A DNA stretch of 64,000 nucleotides, taken from the NCBI GenBank assembly GCA_041391965.1, contig JAWKMZ010000002.1, positions 434,001 to 498,000 of the forward strand, read 5' to 3'. The position numbers and the translations under genes were made by a program. The DNA comes from JAWKMZ01 sp041391965 (GTDB taxonomy: Bacteria; Bacteroidota; Bacteroidia; Flavobacteriales; Flavobacteriaceae). The notes beneath the pieces are model-generated. The model made no database searches. It was not told the origin of the DNA and was given only the letters and a program-made list of their open reading frames with translations. This document shows positions 39,319 to 48,569 of this stretch, piece by piece; position 1 is the stretch's first letter; each line of letters opens with the position of its first letter.

Positions 39319-39355
39319 AAAAAGAGGTCTAAAATTCAATTTTAGACCTCTTTTT
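39319..39355. terminator. Bidirectional terminator after hemL
   Basis: A long stem around AGAGGTCTAAAAT and its complement, flanked by A and T runs, starting at the hemL stop. It also serves the convergent small-protein gene. Confidence 0.9.
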
Positions 39356-39371
39356 AAATATGTATAAATGT

Positions 39372-39713
39372 TTAATTAGTGTTTAAAGACTTGTAAACAT
39401 CATATTGTTCTTCAGTAAAAAGTTCTTTTAATTTAGCATCTAATCGATCTTTAGTATTTTGCTTTTCTGTGGCTAACATTTGTGGATCGTTAACAATATT
39501 TTTGTTTAAACTCGCAATTTTTGTTTCATAAAGTTTGTAAGCTTGATAAACATCTTCTAATGTTTTGTCATTAAACTTTATAGATTTTTTTAAAGCATTA
39601 GCTTTTACATTAGCAGTATTGTTTATTTCCATTACACTTTGCGCACTGACGTTTTGACTTCCAAAAAGTAATGCTAAAGTAAAAAAGCAAAAAGTAATTA
39701 TTTTTTTCATCAT
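39372..39713 (-). CDS. Small secreted helical protein
   Basis: 113 residues with a signal peptide ending NVSAQ. The mature part is helical and Lys/Asn-rich and ends LKELFTEEQYDVYKSL, a pattern resembling the end of Spy/CpxP-like repeats. It is probably periplasmic. It lies next to a second small periplasmic helical protein on the same strand, and the two may be distant relatives. No firm function. Confidence 0.65.
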   Translation of the reverse strand: MMKKIITFCFFTLALLFGSQNVSAQSVMEINNTANVKANALKKSIKFNDKTLEDVYQAYKLYETKIASLNKNIVNDPQMLATEKQNTKDRLDAKLKELFTEEQYDVYKSLNTN

Positions 39714-39771
39714 TAAGGAATTAATTAAAATAGGTTACTAAAGTAATAATTTTTGAGCTATAAATACAAAT

Positions 39772-39799
39772 AAAAGGCACTGAAAAATCAATGCCTTTT
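39772..39799. terminator. Terminator for the Spy-like gene
   Basis: AAAAGGCA / TGCCTTTT stem with a 12-base loop. It lies 30 bases past the end of the minus-strand gene at 39829-40290. Confidence 0.65.
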
Positions 39800-39828
39800 G
39801 TTAATTAAATACAAACCAACCAAAATAA

Positions 39829-40290
39829 CTATTTTTCTTTATGCATTTCTTTAACGTTCATTTCACTTTTATGAAACTGTTTTTTCTCCTGCATGGCATC
39901 CCATTTTTTATATTGTTCATCGTTTAAAATGGCTTTCATTTTTTTCTTCATTTCAATTTGTCGGTCTAAACGTTCATTTATCATTTTTAGACGGTCTTCT
40001 TTTGAAGGTTTTTTCATTTCACCAGTTTCATTTTTGGCTTTAAAACTTGCCATTTTTTCTTTTCTAACTTTAGCATCGTCAAGTAGCAATTTTTCAACTT
40101 CAGCTTGCTGAGTTTCAGTTAAATCGAGTTGCAAGGTCATCCTTTTAGTTTGCAATTGCACCATTTCTTCTGGTGTCATGTCGTTTACTCTTTCCATTTT
40201 AGCTTTGTGCAGTTCTGTTTTCTTATTCTGAGCTGTCACTTGTATAGCCACTAAGGCTAACACAATAATCCATAGTTTTTTCATAATCAT
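39829..40290 (-). CDS. Spy/CpxP-like periplasmic protein
   Basis: 153 residues with a signal peptide (LWIIVLALVAIQVTAQ) and a highly charged helical body. TLQLDLTETQQAEVEKLL corresponds to the LTxxQ motif of the Spy/CpxP group, and the same idea returns near the end (ILNDEQYKKWDAM). These proteins act as ATP-free chaperones or stress sensors in the periplasm. A start at the second Met (MKKLW) is equally possible. It is divergent from the DPP III-like gene. Confidence 0.75.
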   Translation of the reverse strand: MIMKKLWIIVLALVAIQVTAQNKKTELHKAKMERVNDMTPEEMVQLQTKRMTLQLDLTETQQAEVEKLLLDDAKVRKEKMASFKAKNETGEMKKPSKEDRLKMINERLDRQIEMKKKMKAILNDEQYKKWDAMQEKKQFHKSEMNVKEMHKEK

Positions 40291-40379
40291 TTAAATTTTA
40301 TAATGTCTTATCTTTAAGACGTTTAAATTTAATAAAAGTTTAATACAACCTGTATATTTTTAACGGATGTTAACAGTTT

Positions 40380-40408
40380 TTTGTTGTGATGCAAATAGAT
40401 TATCTTTG
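40380..40408 (+). promoter_or_regulatory. Promoter of the DPP III-like gene
   Basis: TTTG at 40380-40383, then 17 bases, then TATCTTTG at 40401-40408; both boxes match the Bacteroidota pattern. The expected RNA start is about 20 bases before the chosen ATG at 40436, which argues against the longer frame from 40367. Confidence 0.6.
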
Positions 40409-40435
40409 ATAAATGTTATTAAAAATAAACAACTA

Positions 40436-42076
40436 ATGAAAAAAACAGCTTTAACAATTATAGTGCTGCTCGTGATGTTTTCTTGTAAAGAAGAAAAAAA
40501 AGACGAAATGGTCACTGAAAAACCAGAAGAAACACAAATGCAAAAAAACGTTGCAGAATATGTCAATGTAAAATTGACTTCAGATTTGAGTAAACTCACA
40601 GATAATGAACGAAAAATGCTGCCAATTCTAATACAAGCAGCTGATAAAATGAACGATTTGTTTTGGTATCAAACCTATGGTGATAAAAATGCCCTTTTAA
40701 ATTCTATTACAGATGCCGACACCAAAACATTTGTGATGCTCAATTATGGACCTTGGGATCGTTTGGATGACAACAAACCATTTGTAGATGGTGTTGGTCC
40801 AAAACCTTTAGGTGCTAATTTTTATCCTGTTGATATGACTAAAGAAGAGTTTGAAGCCGCTGATATCAAAGATAAATCGAGCATATATAATTTTGTAAGA
40901 CGCGATGAAAACGGCAAATTATATTCAATTCCATATCACAAACAATTTGAAAAAGAATTGACAGAAGTATCTGATTTATTGATGGAAGCATCTACATTAG
41001 CAGATGATGCTGGTTTAAAAAACTATCTACAATTAAGAGCCAAAGCATTATTAGATGATGATTATCAAGCCAGTGATTTTGCATGGATGGACATGAAAAC
41101 CAACACACTCGACGTAGTTATTGGTCCAATAGAAACCTATGAGGACAAATTGTTTGGCAACAAAGCATCATACGAAGGCTATGTGTTAATTAAAGACCAA
41201 GATTGGAGTGAGCGTTTGGCGCGTTTTAGCTCGTATTTACCTGAACTTCAAAAAGGATTACCTGTTGACGAAGCTTATAAAAAAGAAACACCAGGAACTG
41301 ATAGTGATTTGAATGCTTATGATGTAGTGTATTATGCTGGCGATTGTAATTCTGGCGGAAAAACAATAGCAATTAATTTGCCAAATGATGAAGAAGTACA
41401 GTTGAAAAAAGGAACACGACGTGTGCAACTTAAAAATGCGATGAAAGCTAAGTTTGACAAAATTTTAATGCCTATTGCTGATATTTTGATTGATCCAAGT
41501 CAGCGTCAACACATCACTTTTGATGCGTTTTTTCAAAACACCATGTTTCATGAAGTAGCTCATGGCTTAGGAATCAAAAACACAATAAATAATAAAGGAA
41601 CCGTTAGAACAGCACTTCAAGAACATGCCAGTGCGTTAGAAGAAGGTAAAGCCGATATTTTAGGATTGTACATGGTACAACAATTAAACGCCAAAGGAGA
41701 GCTTACAAACGATTTTAAAGATAATATGGTAACCTTTATGGCAAGTATTTTCCGTTCAGTACGTTTTGGAGCTGCTGATGCGCATGGAACGGCTAATATG
41801 ATTCGTTTTAATTTCTTTGAAGAAAAAGGAGCTTTTAGCCGAAATGATGATGGGACTTACAAAGTGAATTTTGAAAAAATGCAATCTGCAATGGAAGAGT
41901 TGTCAAATCTTATTTTAACACTTCAAGGTAATGGTGATTATGAAGGTGTTGCTAAGTTAGTTGCTGAAAAAGGTGTCATTCCTGCACAGCTACAAAAAGA
42001 TTTAGACCGTTTGAGTGTTGCTAACATTCCTGTGGATGTGGTTTTTGAGCAAGGTGTTAAAACGTTAGGATTATAG
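40436..42076 (+). CDS. Dipeptidyl-peptidase III-like zinc peptidase (M49 type), lipoprotein
   Basis: 546 residues from the ATG at 40436, chosen because it gives a lipoprotein signal (MKKTALTIIVLLVMFSCKEE) and follows the promoter. The zinc site is H372-E373-x-x-H376 (HEVAHGLG), and the second motif is E402-E403-G-K-A-D407, which fits family M49 (HExxxH plus EExxAE/D). The first motif is one residue shorter than in classic DPP III. Such enzymes remove dipeptides from peptide N-termini. Here the lipoprotein signal places it in the envelope. The gene is bounded by a promoter and a strong terminator, so it is a single-gene unit. Confidence 0.85.
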   Translation: MKKTALTIIVLLVMFSCKEEKKDEMVTEKPEETQMQKNVAEYVNVKLTSDLSKLTDNERKMLPILIQAADKMNDLFWYQTYGDKNALLNSITDADTKTFVMLNYGPWDRLDDNKPFVDGVGPKPLGANFYPVDMTKEEFEAADIKDKSSIYNFVRRDENGKLYSIPYHKQFEKELTEVSDLLMEASTLADDAGLKNYLQLRAKALLDDDYQASDFAWMDMKTNTLDVVIGPIETYEDKLFGNKASYEGYVLIKDQDWSERLARFSSYLPELQKGLPVDEAYKKETPGTDSDLNAYDVVYYAGDCNSGGKTIAINLPNDEEVQLKKGTRRVQLKNAMKAKFDKILMPIADILIDPSQRQHITFDAFFQNTMFHEVAHGLGIKNTINNKGTVRTALQEHASALEEGKADILGLYMVQQLNAKGELTNDFKDNMVTFMASIFRSVRFGAADAHGTANMIRFNFFEEKGAFSRNDDGTYKVNFEKMQSAMEELSNLILTLQGNGDYEGVAKLVAEKGVIPAQLQKDLDRLSVANIPVDVVFEQGVKTLGL

Positions 42077-42092
42077 AAGTAAATAAGAGATT

Positions 42093-42132
42093 ACAATAAA
42101 AAAGGCTTCCAACTGGAAGCCTTTTTTATTGT
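42093..42132. terminator. Bidirectional terminator
   Basis: A perfect 18-bp stem with an AACT loop and A/T runs on either side, between two convergent peptidase genes. Confidence 0.92.
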
Positions 42133-42145
42133 AAATTTAAACTAT

Positions 42146-44650
42146 TTATTGTTTCGGATTTAAAATGGCATCAATACGCTCTAAAAGATCTTGTAAATGT
42201 ATTCTTGTCATTTTATCATTAGTTCTACTCAAACCAGACCTAACTGAGCTTTGTAACGATTTTAATTCGGCTCTCACTACAGGTCTAATGTCAGATTGAC
42301 TTACATCTACATTGGTTCTTGAAACATAACGTCTGTATTGTGCAGGAATAGGAGCTTGGTCTTTGGTCATCAAATATGCCATGCGGTCAATATAAGAGCG
42401 TTGCAAGTTTCGTCGGTACATGTCAATCGCTTTTCCGCTATTTAATTCACTAAAAATGCCAGTTCTTAAATCTTGCATCATATTTAGTAAGCTGTAAGCA
42501 TTGTTGCCATTAATGGTTTCATTTTCACTCATTCGAGCCATTCTTCCAAAATCGAGAAGATTGTCTAAAGTACGTGTTTGAAATCCTCTAATACGCTCTA
42601 CATTGCCAGCACTTTCTATTTTATTAAAAATGTTGTCATCAATCAGCCAATAAGGTGTATCAAACAATTGTTTTTGAAGAAAATCCATCGCTCTTTTTTG
42701 TTTTGCTTTGGCGACATGAGTGTAAACAGCACCTTCTTGGTCGTAGGTCTTATAAATTTCATAAACACCACCAATATTAGCAGTAACGTGTCCCATATAA
42801 CGGTTGTATTGCCCAAGAACTTGATCGTACATGGTTTCTAAATCGTCATAATCTTTTCCGTCTTCAGCGGTCCATTTAATCAAATTTGGAACGATACGTT
42901 TTAAGTTAGCAATACCATACATGCTTGCTTTCATGGCATCATCGCCTAAATCTTCAGTTTGTGAACTTGGGTCAATAACACCACCAATTTGTTGTTTTCC
43001 AAAACGATACATTGGGTCGTCTGCATGTTTCAAAATCCAGCCATCTAATGTTTTCTTTTCATCAGCTGGTGTTTTGGCTTCTAAAATAGGTCTGTAACCC
43101 CAAGAAATTGCATATTTATCATAAACACCAATGTTTGGCATTAAAGCAACGCCTTCATCACCAGGTTGTGCTACGTAATTAAAACGCGCATAATCCATAA
43201 TGGAAGGAGCTGTTCCGTATTTTTTAGTGAAACTTGCGCTACGCAAACTATCTACAGGATAGGCAGGACTGCTTCCCATATTATGAGGTAAACCAAGTGT
43301 GTGGCCAACTTCATGAGAGGATACAAAACGAATTAAGCGTCCCATAACATCGTCTTTAAAAGCAACACCTTGTGCTTCTGGGTTTATGGCAGCGGTTTGT
43401 ACAAAAAACCAATTGCGTAATAAGGTCATGACGTTATGATACCAATTGATGTCACTTTCTAAAATTTCACCACTTCGTGGATCGCTAACATGTGGTCCAT
43501 TGGCATTTGGAATTGGAGAAGCTAAATAGCGTACTACAGAATAGCGAATGTCTTCAGGACTCCAATCAGGATCTTCTTCAGGAGTTGGAGGGTCTTTAGC
43601 TATAATTGCATTTTTAAAACCTGCTGCTTCAAAGGCAACTTGCCAATCTTCAATACCTTGCTTAATGTATTTACGCCATTTTTTTGGTGTAGCTCTATCA
43701 ATATAATAAACAATTTGTTTTTTTGGTTCAACCAATTCACCACGTTTAAACTTTTCAATGTCTTCATCTTTTACCTCTAAACGCCAACGGTCTAAATAAT
43801 GAACGGTTTTACTTTCTTGAGCATCTAAACCGTAATCTGTTTGTCCACTTGTAAACCAACCAACGCGTTGGTCTGCCATACGACGTTTCATTGGTGTCTT
43901 TGGCAACAAAATCATGGAATTGCTCATTTCTAAAGAAATGGTTCCTGTTTCAGAGTTTGATGGTGGATCGCCTGCTGCGTAAGTTTTTACGTGTCGTGAT
44001 TCAATATTTAAAGGATAACTTTTTATGCTTTCTATATAAGATAAATCATTGTCTAAACGTGATACTTTATATTGTTTTCTGCTTCGTTCAGGGAAACCAA
44101 ATGGCTTAACATCTTTTGTAAATAAAGGTGTTACATCAATAACGGTTGATAATGAATCTTTTCCAAAAGCTTTAATTGGAAATGAAAATAATACAGGCTC
44201 AAAATTTGAGTTGACAACCGCTTCATGGATTGGAAGTGAATCGGATGCTACAACGTTATACGAAACGACGCGTAGTAATACTTTTTTGCCCATTTTTTGC
44301 CAGCGTAAAACTTGTTCGTCTTGTTTTCCACCACCAAAACCAATACCATTAGCAGTTTTGGCAATACGAGTTACCATCAGCATTTCGCGTTCAAAAAGAG
44401 AATCAGGAATTTCATAAAAATAATCATCATCTATGTGATGGATAGTGAACAATCCTGGATCGCTTTTAGCGTCTTTGGTAATGACTTTGTCATAAGGCTG
44501 AATGTCATCTTTTCCAGGTTTTTTTGTTGGTTTTGCATCGGCACTGGCTGTAGCTGTCGCTTTTGATTTTGCGGCTTTTTTTGCCGTGGAGCAGGAGGCA
44601 ACCAAAAATACGGATGATAAAACCAATACTTTAAAGGAAATGTGTTTCAA
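42146..44650 (-). CDS. Zinc-dependent metalloprotease lipoprotein (DUF5117/DUF5118 type)
   Basis: 834 residues. A lipoprotein signal ends VASCSTAKKAAK, followed by a Lys/Ala-rich spacer. The metzincin-type zinc motif HEVGHTLGLPH lies near residue 446 and is followed by MDYARFNYVAQPGDEG, which carries the Met-turn. The N-terminal part (YFYEIPDSLFEREMLMVTRIAK) and SVVRYLASPIPNANGPHVSDPRSGE are typical of the DUF5117-containing family. It probably degrades proteins at the cell envelope. It converges with the DPP III-like gene. Confidence 0.9.
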   Translation of the reverse strand: MKHISFKVLVLSSVFLVASCSTAKKAAKSKATATASADAKPTKKPGKDDIQPYDKVITKDAKSDPGLFTIHHIDDDYFYEIPDSLFEREMLMVTRIAKTANGIGFGGGKQDEQVLRWQKMGKKVLLRVVSYNVVASDSLPIHEAVVNSNFEPVLFSFPIKAFGKDSLSTVIDVTPLFTKDVKPFGFPERSRKQYKVSRLDNDLSYIESIKSYPLNIESRHVKTYAAGDPPSNSETGTISLEMSNSMILLPKTPMKRRMADQRVGWFTSGQTDYGLDAQESKTVHYLDRWRLEVKDEDIEKFKRGELVEPKKQIVYYIDRATPKKWRKYIKQGIEDWQVAFEAAGFKNAIIAKDPPTPEEDPDWSPEDIRYSVVRYLASPIPNANGPHVSDPRSGEILESDINWYHNVMTLLRNWFFVQTAAINPEAQGVAFKDDVMGRLIRFVSSHEVGHTLGLPHNMGSSPAYPVDSLRSASFTKKYGTAPSIMDYARFNYVAQPGDEGVALMPNIGVYDKYAISWGYRPILEAKTPADEKKTLDGWILKHADDPMYRFGKQQIGGVIDPSSQTEDLGDDAMKASMYGIANLKRIVPNLIKWTAEDGKDYDDLETMYDQVLGQYNRYMGHVTANIGGVYEIYKTYDQEGAVYTHVAKAKQKRAMDFLQKQLFDTPYWLIDDNIFNKIESAGNVERIRGFQTRTLDNLLDFGRMARMSENETINGNNAYSLLNMMQDLRTGIFSELNSGKAIDMYRRNLQRSYIDRMAYLMTKDQAPIPAQYRRYVSRTNVDVSQSDIRPVVRAELKSLQSSVRSGLSRTNDKMTRIHLQDLLERIDAILNPKQ

Positions 44651-44765
44651 AACAGTTGGATTTTAAAAGTTAGATTGTGAAAATAAGCAATACTTTGCTG
44701 TGTATGACAAGGTAACTATTTTTTAATATTTTTTTAACTATGCTAAAGGCTTTTTTAAACATAAA

Positions 44766-44789
44766 AAAAGCCACAATTAAGTGGCTTTT
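44766..44789. terminator. Terminator of the cytochrome-like gene
   Basis: AAAAGCCAC / GTGGCTTTT stem with an AATTAA loop, 20 bases beyond the stop of the minus-strand gene at 44810. Confidence 0.8.
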
Positions 44790-44809
44790 ATATTTCTGAA
44801 TGCTTGTCT

Positions 44810-46060
44810 TTAAAGTGAATTTACGTATGCTTGAATAAGGTCATGTCCTTCTTGATGTACCATGGTAGTACCAATTAATGGCATGCTGACTCCAGGACTA
44901 TAAAAACTGGTATAGCCAGAAATAGCATATTTAAAAGCGTCAATATTTGTGTCTTCAAAAGGCGTTTCGTATCTAAAATCTAAAGGCATTTGGTCAGAAC
45001 AAAAGCCACCTGGTGAATGGCAATGTGCACAGTTGACATCTAAATAAGCTCTGGCGCGTTCTGCAAGGGTATAGTTATTAGTGTCTTCCCAGTTGGGTAA
45101 AATGCTAATGTCATCCGGACTTGAAAGACCATTGAGCAAATTAAAATCTTTGAGTTTTTGTAATTGGTTGATGCCATTAACTTCAAAATTTAGGCTTCTT
45201 AGTTTTGGTCCAATTGGTGTGATGATACCAGTGTTGTTATGACACTTAATACAATCTTGACTGTTTGGAATATTGTAGTTAACAGAATTTTCGTTTCCAT
45301 CAGTATCTATCCAAACTAAAGGAACTGTACCTCCATCAGTATCTAAATAAGCTTCGGTTTGTGCTGTATTCCATTTGTAATTTCCTAATTGCCAAATACC
45401 ACTTTTCTTAATTAAAACTCGGGTTTCTACAATTGTTTTTCCTAAGCTTTCGTCTCTATCGTCAATGTTGTAATAAAATGTTTTTGCAATAACCGTATTA
45501 TCAGGAAAATTTGGAAATCCATCACCATTGACTTCTAAAGTTTGACCAGCAGGAAGTGCGATAAGACGTTGCTTATGTGCATAATCAGTAAATAAAGGTG
45601 TGTGCAATTGGTATTCAAAGGCATAAGCGCTTGGTTGTAATTGGTTTAGAGTGCCAGCAAATAAATTCATTTCTGAAAGGGTTGGTTGAAACTCTGTTGA
45701 TACTGGACTTGATAAGGTTGTAAAGCTTTTTACTGTGGAAAATAAACTGATGTTATTGGCATCACAATACGAATCTACATAGTAGTCATACGTGGTGTTA
45801 GGTAGTAAACCATTTATCGTAGCTGTGTTTCCAGTGACAGTAAAAGTGTTTCCTGAACCCATTGGAAAACCACTTACACCATACAGAATCCTAAAACTCT
45901 GGGCTTCATTGGCATCTTCCCATTGGATGGTTGCACTATGATAAGTTATGTTTGTTTCGGTTAGATTGGTAGGCGCTATACATTGTTGCACCATTTCATC
46001 ATCTTTATTACAAGAAAATATAAGTAAAGATATTAAAACTAATAGGCTTATTTTTTTCAT
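44810..46060 (-). CDS. Di-haem cytochrome-like lipoprotein (SO2930 type) with fibronectin III domain
   Basis: 416 residues. A lipoprotein signal ends LIFSCNKDD, then a fibronectin type III domain (about 27-118, APTNLTETNITYHSATIQW). The main domain follows, starting LSEMNLFAGTLNQLQPSAYAFEY and carrying two haem-c motifs: CIKCH near 273 and CAHCH near 343. The phrases ALPAGQTLEV and YLDVNCAHCHSPGG are typical of the SO2930 group of di-haem proteins. It should sit in the envelope and take part in electron transfer; the partner is unknown. Confidence 0.82.
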   Translation of the reverse strand: MKKISLLVLISLLIFSCNKDDEMVQQCIAPTNLTETNITYHSATIQWEDANEAQSFRILYGVSGFPMGSGNTFTVTGNTATINGLLPNTTYDYYVDSYCDANNISLFSTVKSFTTLSSPVSTEFQPTLSEMNLFAGTLNQLQPSAYAFEYQLHTPLFTDYAHKQRLIALPAGQTLEVNGDGFPNFPDNTVIAKTFYYNIDDRDESLGKTIVETRVLIKKSGIWQLGNYKWNTAQTEAYLDTDGGTVPLVWIDTDGNENSVNYNIPNSQDCIKCHNNTGIITPIGPKLRSLNFEVNGINQLQKLKDFNLLNGLSSPDDISILPNWEDTNNYTLAERARAYLDVNCAHCHSPGGFCSDQMPLDFRYETPFEDTNIDAFKYAISGYTSFYSPGVSMPLIGTTMVHQEGHDLIQAYVNSL

Positions 46061-46169
46061 TTGGGTAACAGGTTCTGATTGTTAGCAGATTGTGAAAATA
46101 ATAAAAAAGATGATTTACACGCTAATTAATCGATATTTGGTTAAAATAATCTTTGAAGACTCTTGTTAA

Positions 46170-46200
46170 AAAAAAGAACCACTAAATGTGATTCTTTTTT
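46170..46200. terminator. Terminator of lysS
   Basis: An imperfect hairpin (AAAAAAGAA..CAC with GTG..TTCTTTTTT, one mismatch), 22 bases past the lysS stop. Confidence 0.65.
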
Positions 46201-46221
46201 ATTGTTTTTTTGAGATTTTAA

Positions 46222-47910
46222 TTATAAAATTTCTACAAACAATCCTTCATCTGTTTTGGTTACTTTAGCCAGTTTATTTTTGGTAAGTCCTTTTATAGTA
46301 ACATCCCATTTTTTATTACTCAATCCCGATTGTCCTTTTAAAGCATTAAGGTCTATTGGAGAATTGGTTTTAAGGATTCCTAAAACTGCTTTTTCTTCAT
46401 CAGTTAAAGCAACCGCTTTCTTTTCTGGTTTCATTTGTGGAAAGAATAAAACTTCTTGGATAGATTGGTTATTGGTTAAAAACATAATCAATCGGTCCAT
46501 ACCAATTCCCATACCTGAAGTTGGAGGCATTCCGTATTCTAAAGCTCGTAAAAAGTCGTAATCTATAACACCTGTTGCTTCGTCATCGCCTTTTTGTGCT
46601 AATTCCATTTGATGTTCAAAACGTTCGCGTTGGTCAATTGGGTCGTTCAATTCAGAATAGGCATTGGCTATTTCTTTTCCACAAACCATCAATTCAAAAC
46701 GTTCTGTCAATTCTGGATTATCTCTATGTTCTTTACACAATGGGCTCATTTCTTTTGGATAATCTGTAATAAAGGTTGGTTGTATATAATTGCCTTCACA
46801 TTTTTCACCAAAAATTTCGTCAATCAGCTTGCCTTTTCCCATGGTGGCATCTACAGCAATATTCATGCTTTTTGCAGCAGTACGAATTTCATCTTCAGTT
46901 TTTCCTGTAATGTCAAATCCTGTAAAATGTTTGATAGAATCTGCCATAGTTACACGAGCATATGGCGCTTTAAAGTCAATGTGATGCTCACCAAAAGTCG
47001 CTTTTGTAGTTCCGTTAACTGCCATGGCACAATGTTCTAATAGTTGTTCGCAAAAATTCATCATCCAATGGTAATCTTTGTAAGATACATAAATTTCCAT
47101 GGCTGTGAACTCCGGATTGTGCGTTCTGTCCATCCCTTCGTTGCGGAAGTTTTTAGAAAATTCATACACGCCATCAAAACCGCCAACAATTAATCGTTTT
47201 AGATACAATTCGTTTGCAATTCGCATATATAATGGAATGTCTAAACTATTGTGATGTGTCACAAATGGACGTGCAGCTGCACCACCAGCAATAGGTTGTA
47301 AAACAGGGGTTTCTACTTCAAAATAACCAGCATCATTAAAAAACTGACGCATGGCGTTAAACAATTTAGTGCGTTTGATAAATACGTCTTTAACATGAGT
47401 GTTTACTACCAAATCTGCATAGCGTTGTCTGTAACGTTGTTCAGGATCTGTAAACGCATCGTGTACTACGCCATCTTTTTCTTTTGGTAATGGTAATGGT
47501 TTTAAGGATTTGCTTAAAAGTGTAAAATCTTTAACTCTTACTGATTTTTCACCAACTTGTGTAGTAAATAATTCGCCTTCAATTCCAATAAAATCGCCAA
47601 AGTCGAGTAGTTTTTTGAAGACTTCGTTGTATTTAGTTTTGTCTTCATCTTGACAAATTTCGTCTCTATTAAAATAAACTTGTATTTTGCCTTCAGCATC
47701 TTGTAATTGAGCAAAAGAAGCTTTTCCTTGAACTCTCATTGACATTAAACGACCAGCAATAATCACCTTTTTGCCTTCTTCAAACTGTGTTTTTATTTGT
47801 TTTGAAGTGTGATTTACAGGATATAAGTTTGCTGGATAAGGGTTAATCCCTAAACTGCGTAATTTGGTAAGTTTTTCTCTTCTAATTAATTCTTGTTCTG
47901 AAAGCTGCAT
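46222..47910 (-). CDS. lysS: Lysyl-tRNA synthetase, class II
   Basis: Charges tRNA-Lys. An N-terminal anticodon-binding OB fold (about 50-155, VIIAGRLMSMRVQGKASF) is followed by the class II catalytic core: motif 2 in YEFSKNFRNEGMDRTHNPEF and motif 3 in GMGIGMDRLIMFL. At 562 residues it is longer than the 505-residue E. coli enzyme. The surplus is a C-terminal tail of about 60 residues (VLGILKTNSPIDLNAL, WDVTIKGLTKNKLAKV) that looks like a small winged helix, as in other flavobacterial LysRS. Confidence 0.96.
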   Translation of the reverse strand: MQLSEQELIRREKLTKLRSLGINPYPANLYPVNHTSKQIKTQFEEGKKVIIAGRLMSMRVQGKASFAQLQDAEGKIQVYFNRDEICQDEDKTKYNEVFKKLLDFGDFIGIEGELFTTQVGEKSVRVKDFTLLSKSLKPLPLPKEKDGVVHDAFTDPEQRYRQRYADLVVNTHVKDVFIKRTKLFNAMRQFFNDAGYFEVETPVLQPIAGGAAARPFVTHHNSLDIPLYMRIANELYLKRLIVGGFDGVYEFSKNFRNEGMDRTHNPEFTAMEIYVSYKDYHWMMNFCEQLLEHCAMAVNGTTKATFGEHHIDFKAPYARVTMADSIKHFTGFDITGKTEDEIRTAAKSMNIAVDATMGKGKLIDEIFGEKCEGNYIQPTFITDYPKEMSPLCKEHRDNPELTERFELMVCGKEIANAYSELNDPIDQRERFEHQMELAQKGDDEATGVIDYDFLRALEYGMPPTSGMGIGMDRLIMFLTNNQSIQEVLFFPQMKPEKKAVALTDEEKAVLGILKTNSPIDLNALKGQSGLSNKKWDVTIKGLTKNKLAKVTKTDEGLFVEIL

Positions 47911-47951
47911 GCTAATTTATTTTGAATTCTATCTTTTGCGATAGACAAGTG

Positions 47952-47959
47952 CAAAATTA
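47952..47959 (-). promoter_or_regulatory. Putative -7 promoter element of lysS
   Basis: Minus-strand TAATTTTG (fits TAnnTTTG), 42 bases before the lysS start. -33 box not recognised. Confidence 0.35.
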
Positions 47960-48024
47960 CACTATTTTCAAAAAATTAGCATACAACTTTGAGTAGATTT
48001 TGATGATGGGATAAAATCTAAAAT

Positions 48025-48462
48025 TTAGTTTACCTTATTGTCATTTTCAGGCTTTAAAACTTCGCCTTTTATTCTGAGTACTTTTGATGGTTCAGACGCA
48101 TTTGAAGTGAGTGTGACGGTTTTTGTGAATGCACCAATTCTATTGGTAGCATATTTTACATTAATTTCGCCTGTTTCACCTGGTTGAATAACATTTTTTG
48201 AGTAGGTTGGTACTGTACAACCACATGAACCTTTGGCGTTAGAAATAACAATAGGTGCATCACCAACATTGGTGAATGTGAAAACGCGTACACCATCGGC
48301 ATTTTGTTCAATTTTTCCATAATCAATTGTTTCGGTAACAAATGAAAATTTGCCTACCTTTTCTGTAGAAACGGTCTTTTGTGAAAAACCTAATGTGGAA
48401 ATCAATGTGAATACAAATAGCGCTAAATAAATTTTACGTGTTTTGTTTAATGATAAATTCAT
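48025..48462 (-). CDS. DUF1573 secreted protein
   Basis: 145 residues with a signal peptide (LALFVFTLISTLGFSQ). The DUF1573 domain shows TIDYGKIEQNADGVRVFTF, then NVGDAPIVISNAKGSCGCTV and the Ig-like end GEINVKYATNRIGAF. The conserved CGC pair is present. These proteins are abundant in Bacteroidota and presumably periplasmic; their job is unknown. It stands alone with A/T-rich gaps on both sides. Confidence 0.88.
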   Translation of the reverse strand: MNLSLNKTRKIYLALFVFTLISTLGFSQKTVSTEKVGKFSFVTETIDYGKIEQNADGVRVFTFTNVGDAPIVISNAKGSCGCTVPTYSKNVIQPGETGEINVKYATNRIGAFTKTVTLTSNASEPSKVLRIKGEVLKPENDNKVN

Positions 48463-48569
48463 AATATTTGAGTTTTGATTAATAATGAAACAAACATCAC
48501 AAAAAGATTATAAAAACTAAAGAAAGTTGAGGTTGAAATGAGTATTAGTACCAAGGTTTAATTTTTTAA

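Noticed and set aside
40367..40435. Longer N-terminus for the DPP III-like gene
   Set aside because: Would place the start upstream of the promoter and destroy the lipoprotein signal.
46609..47040. 143-codon plus-strand open frame inside lysS
   Set aside because: Fully antisense to a conserved part of LysRS; Phe/Cys-rich composition typical of shadows.
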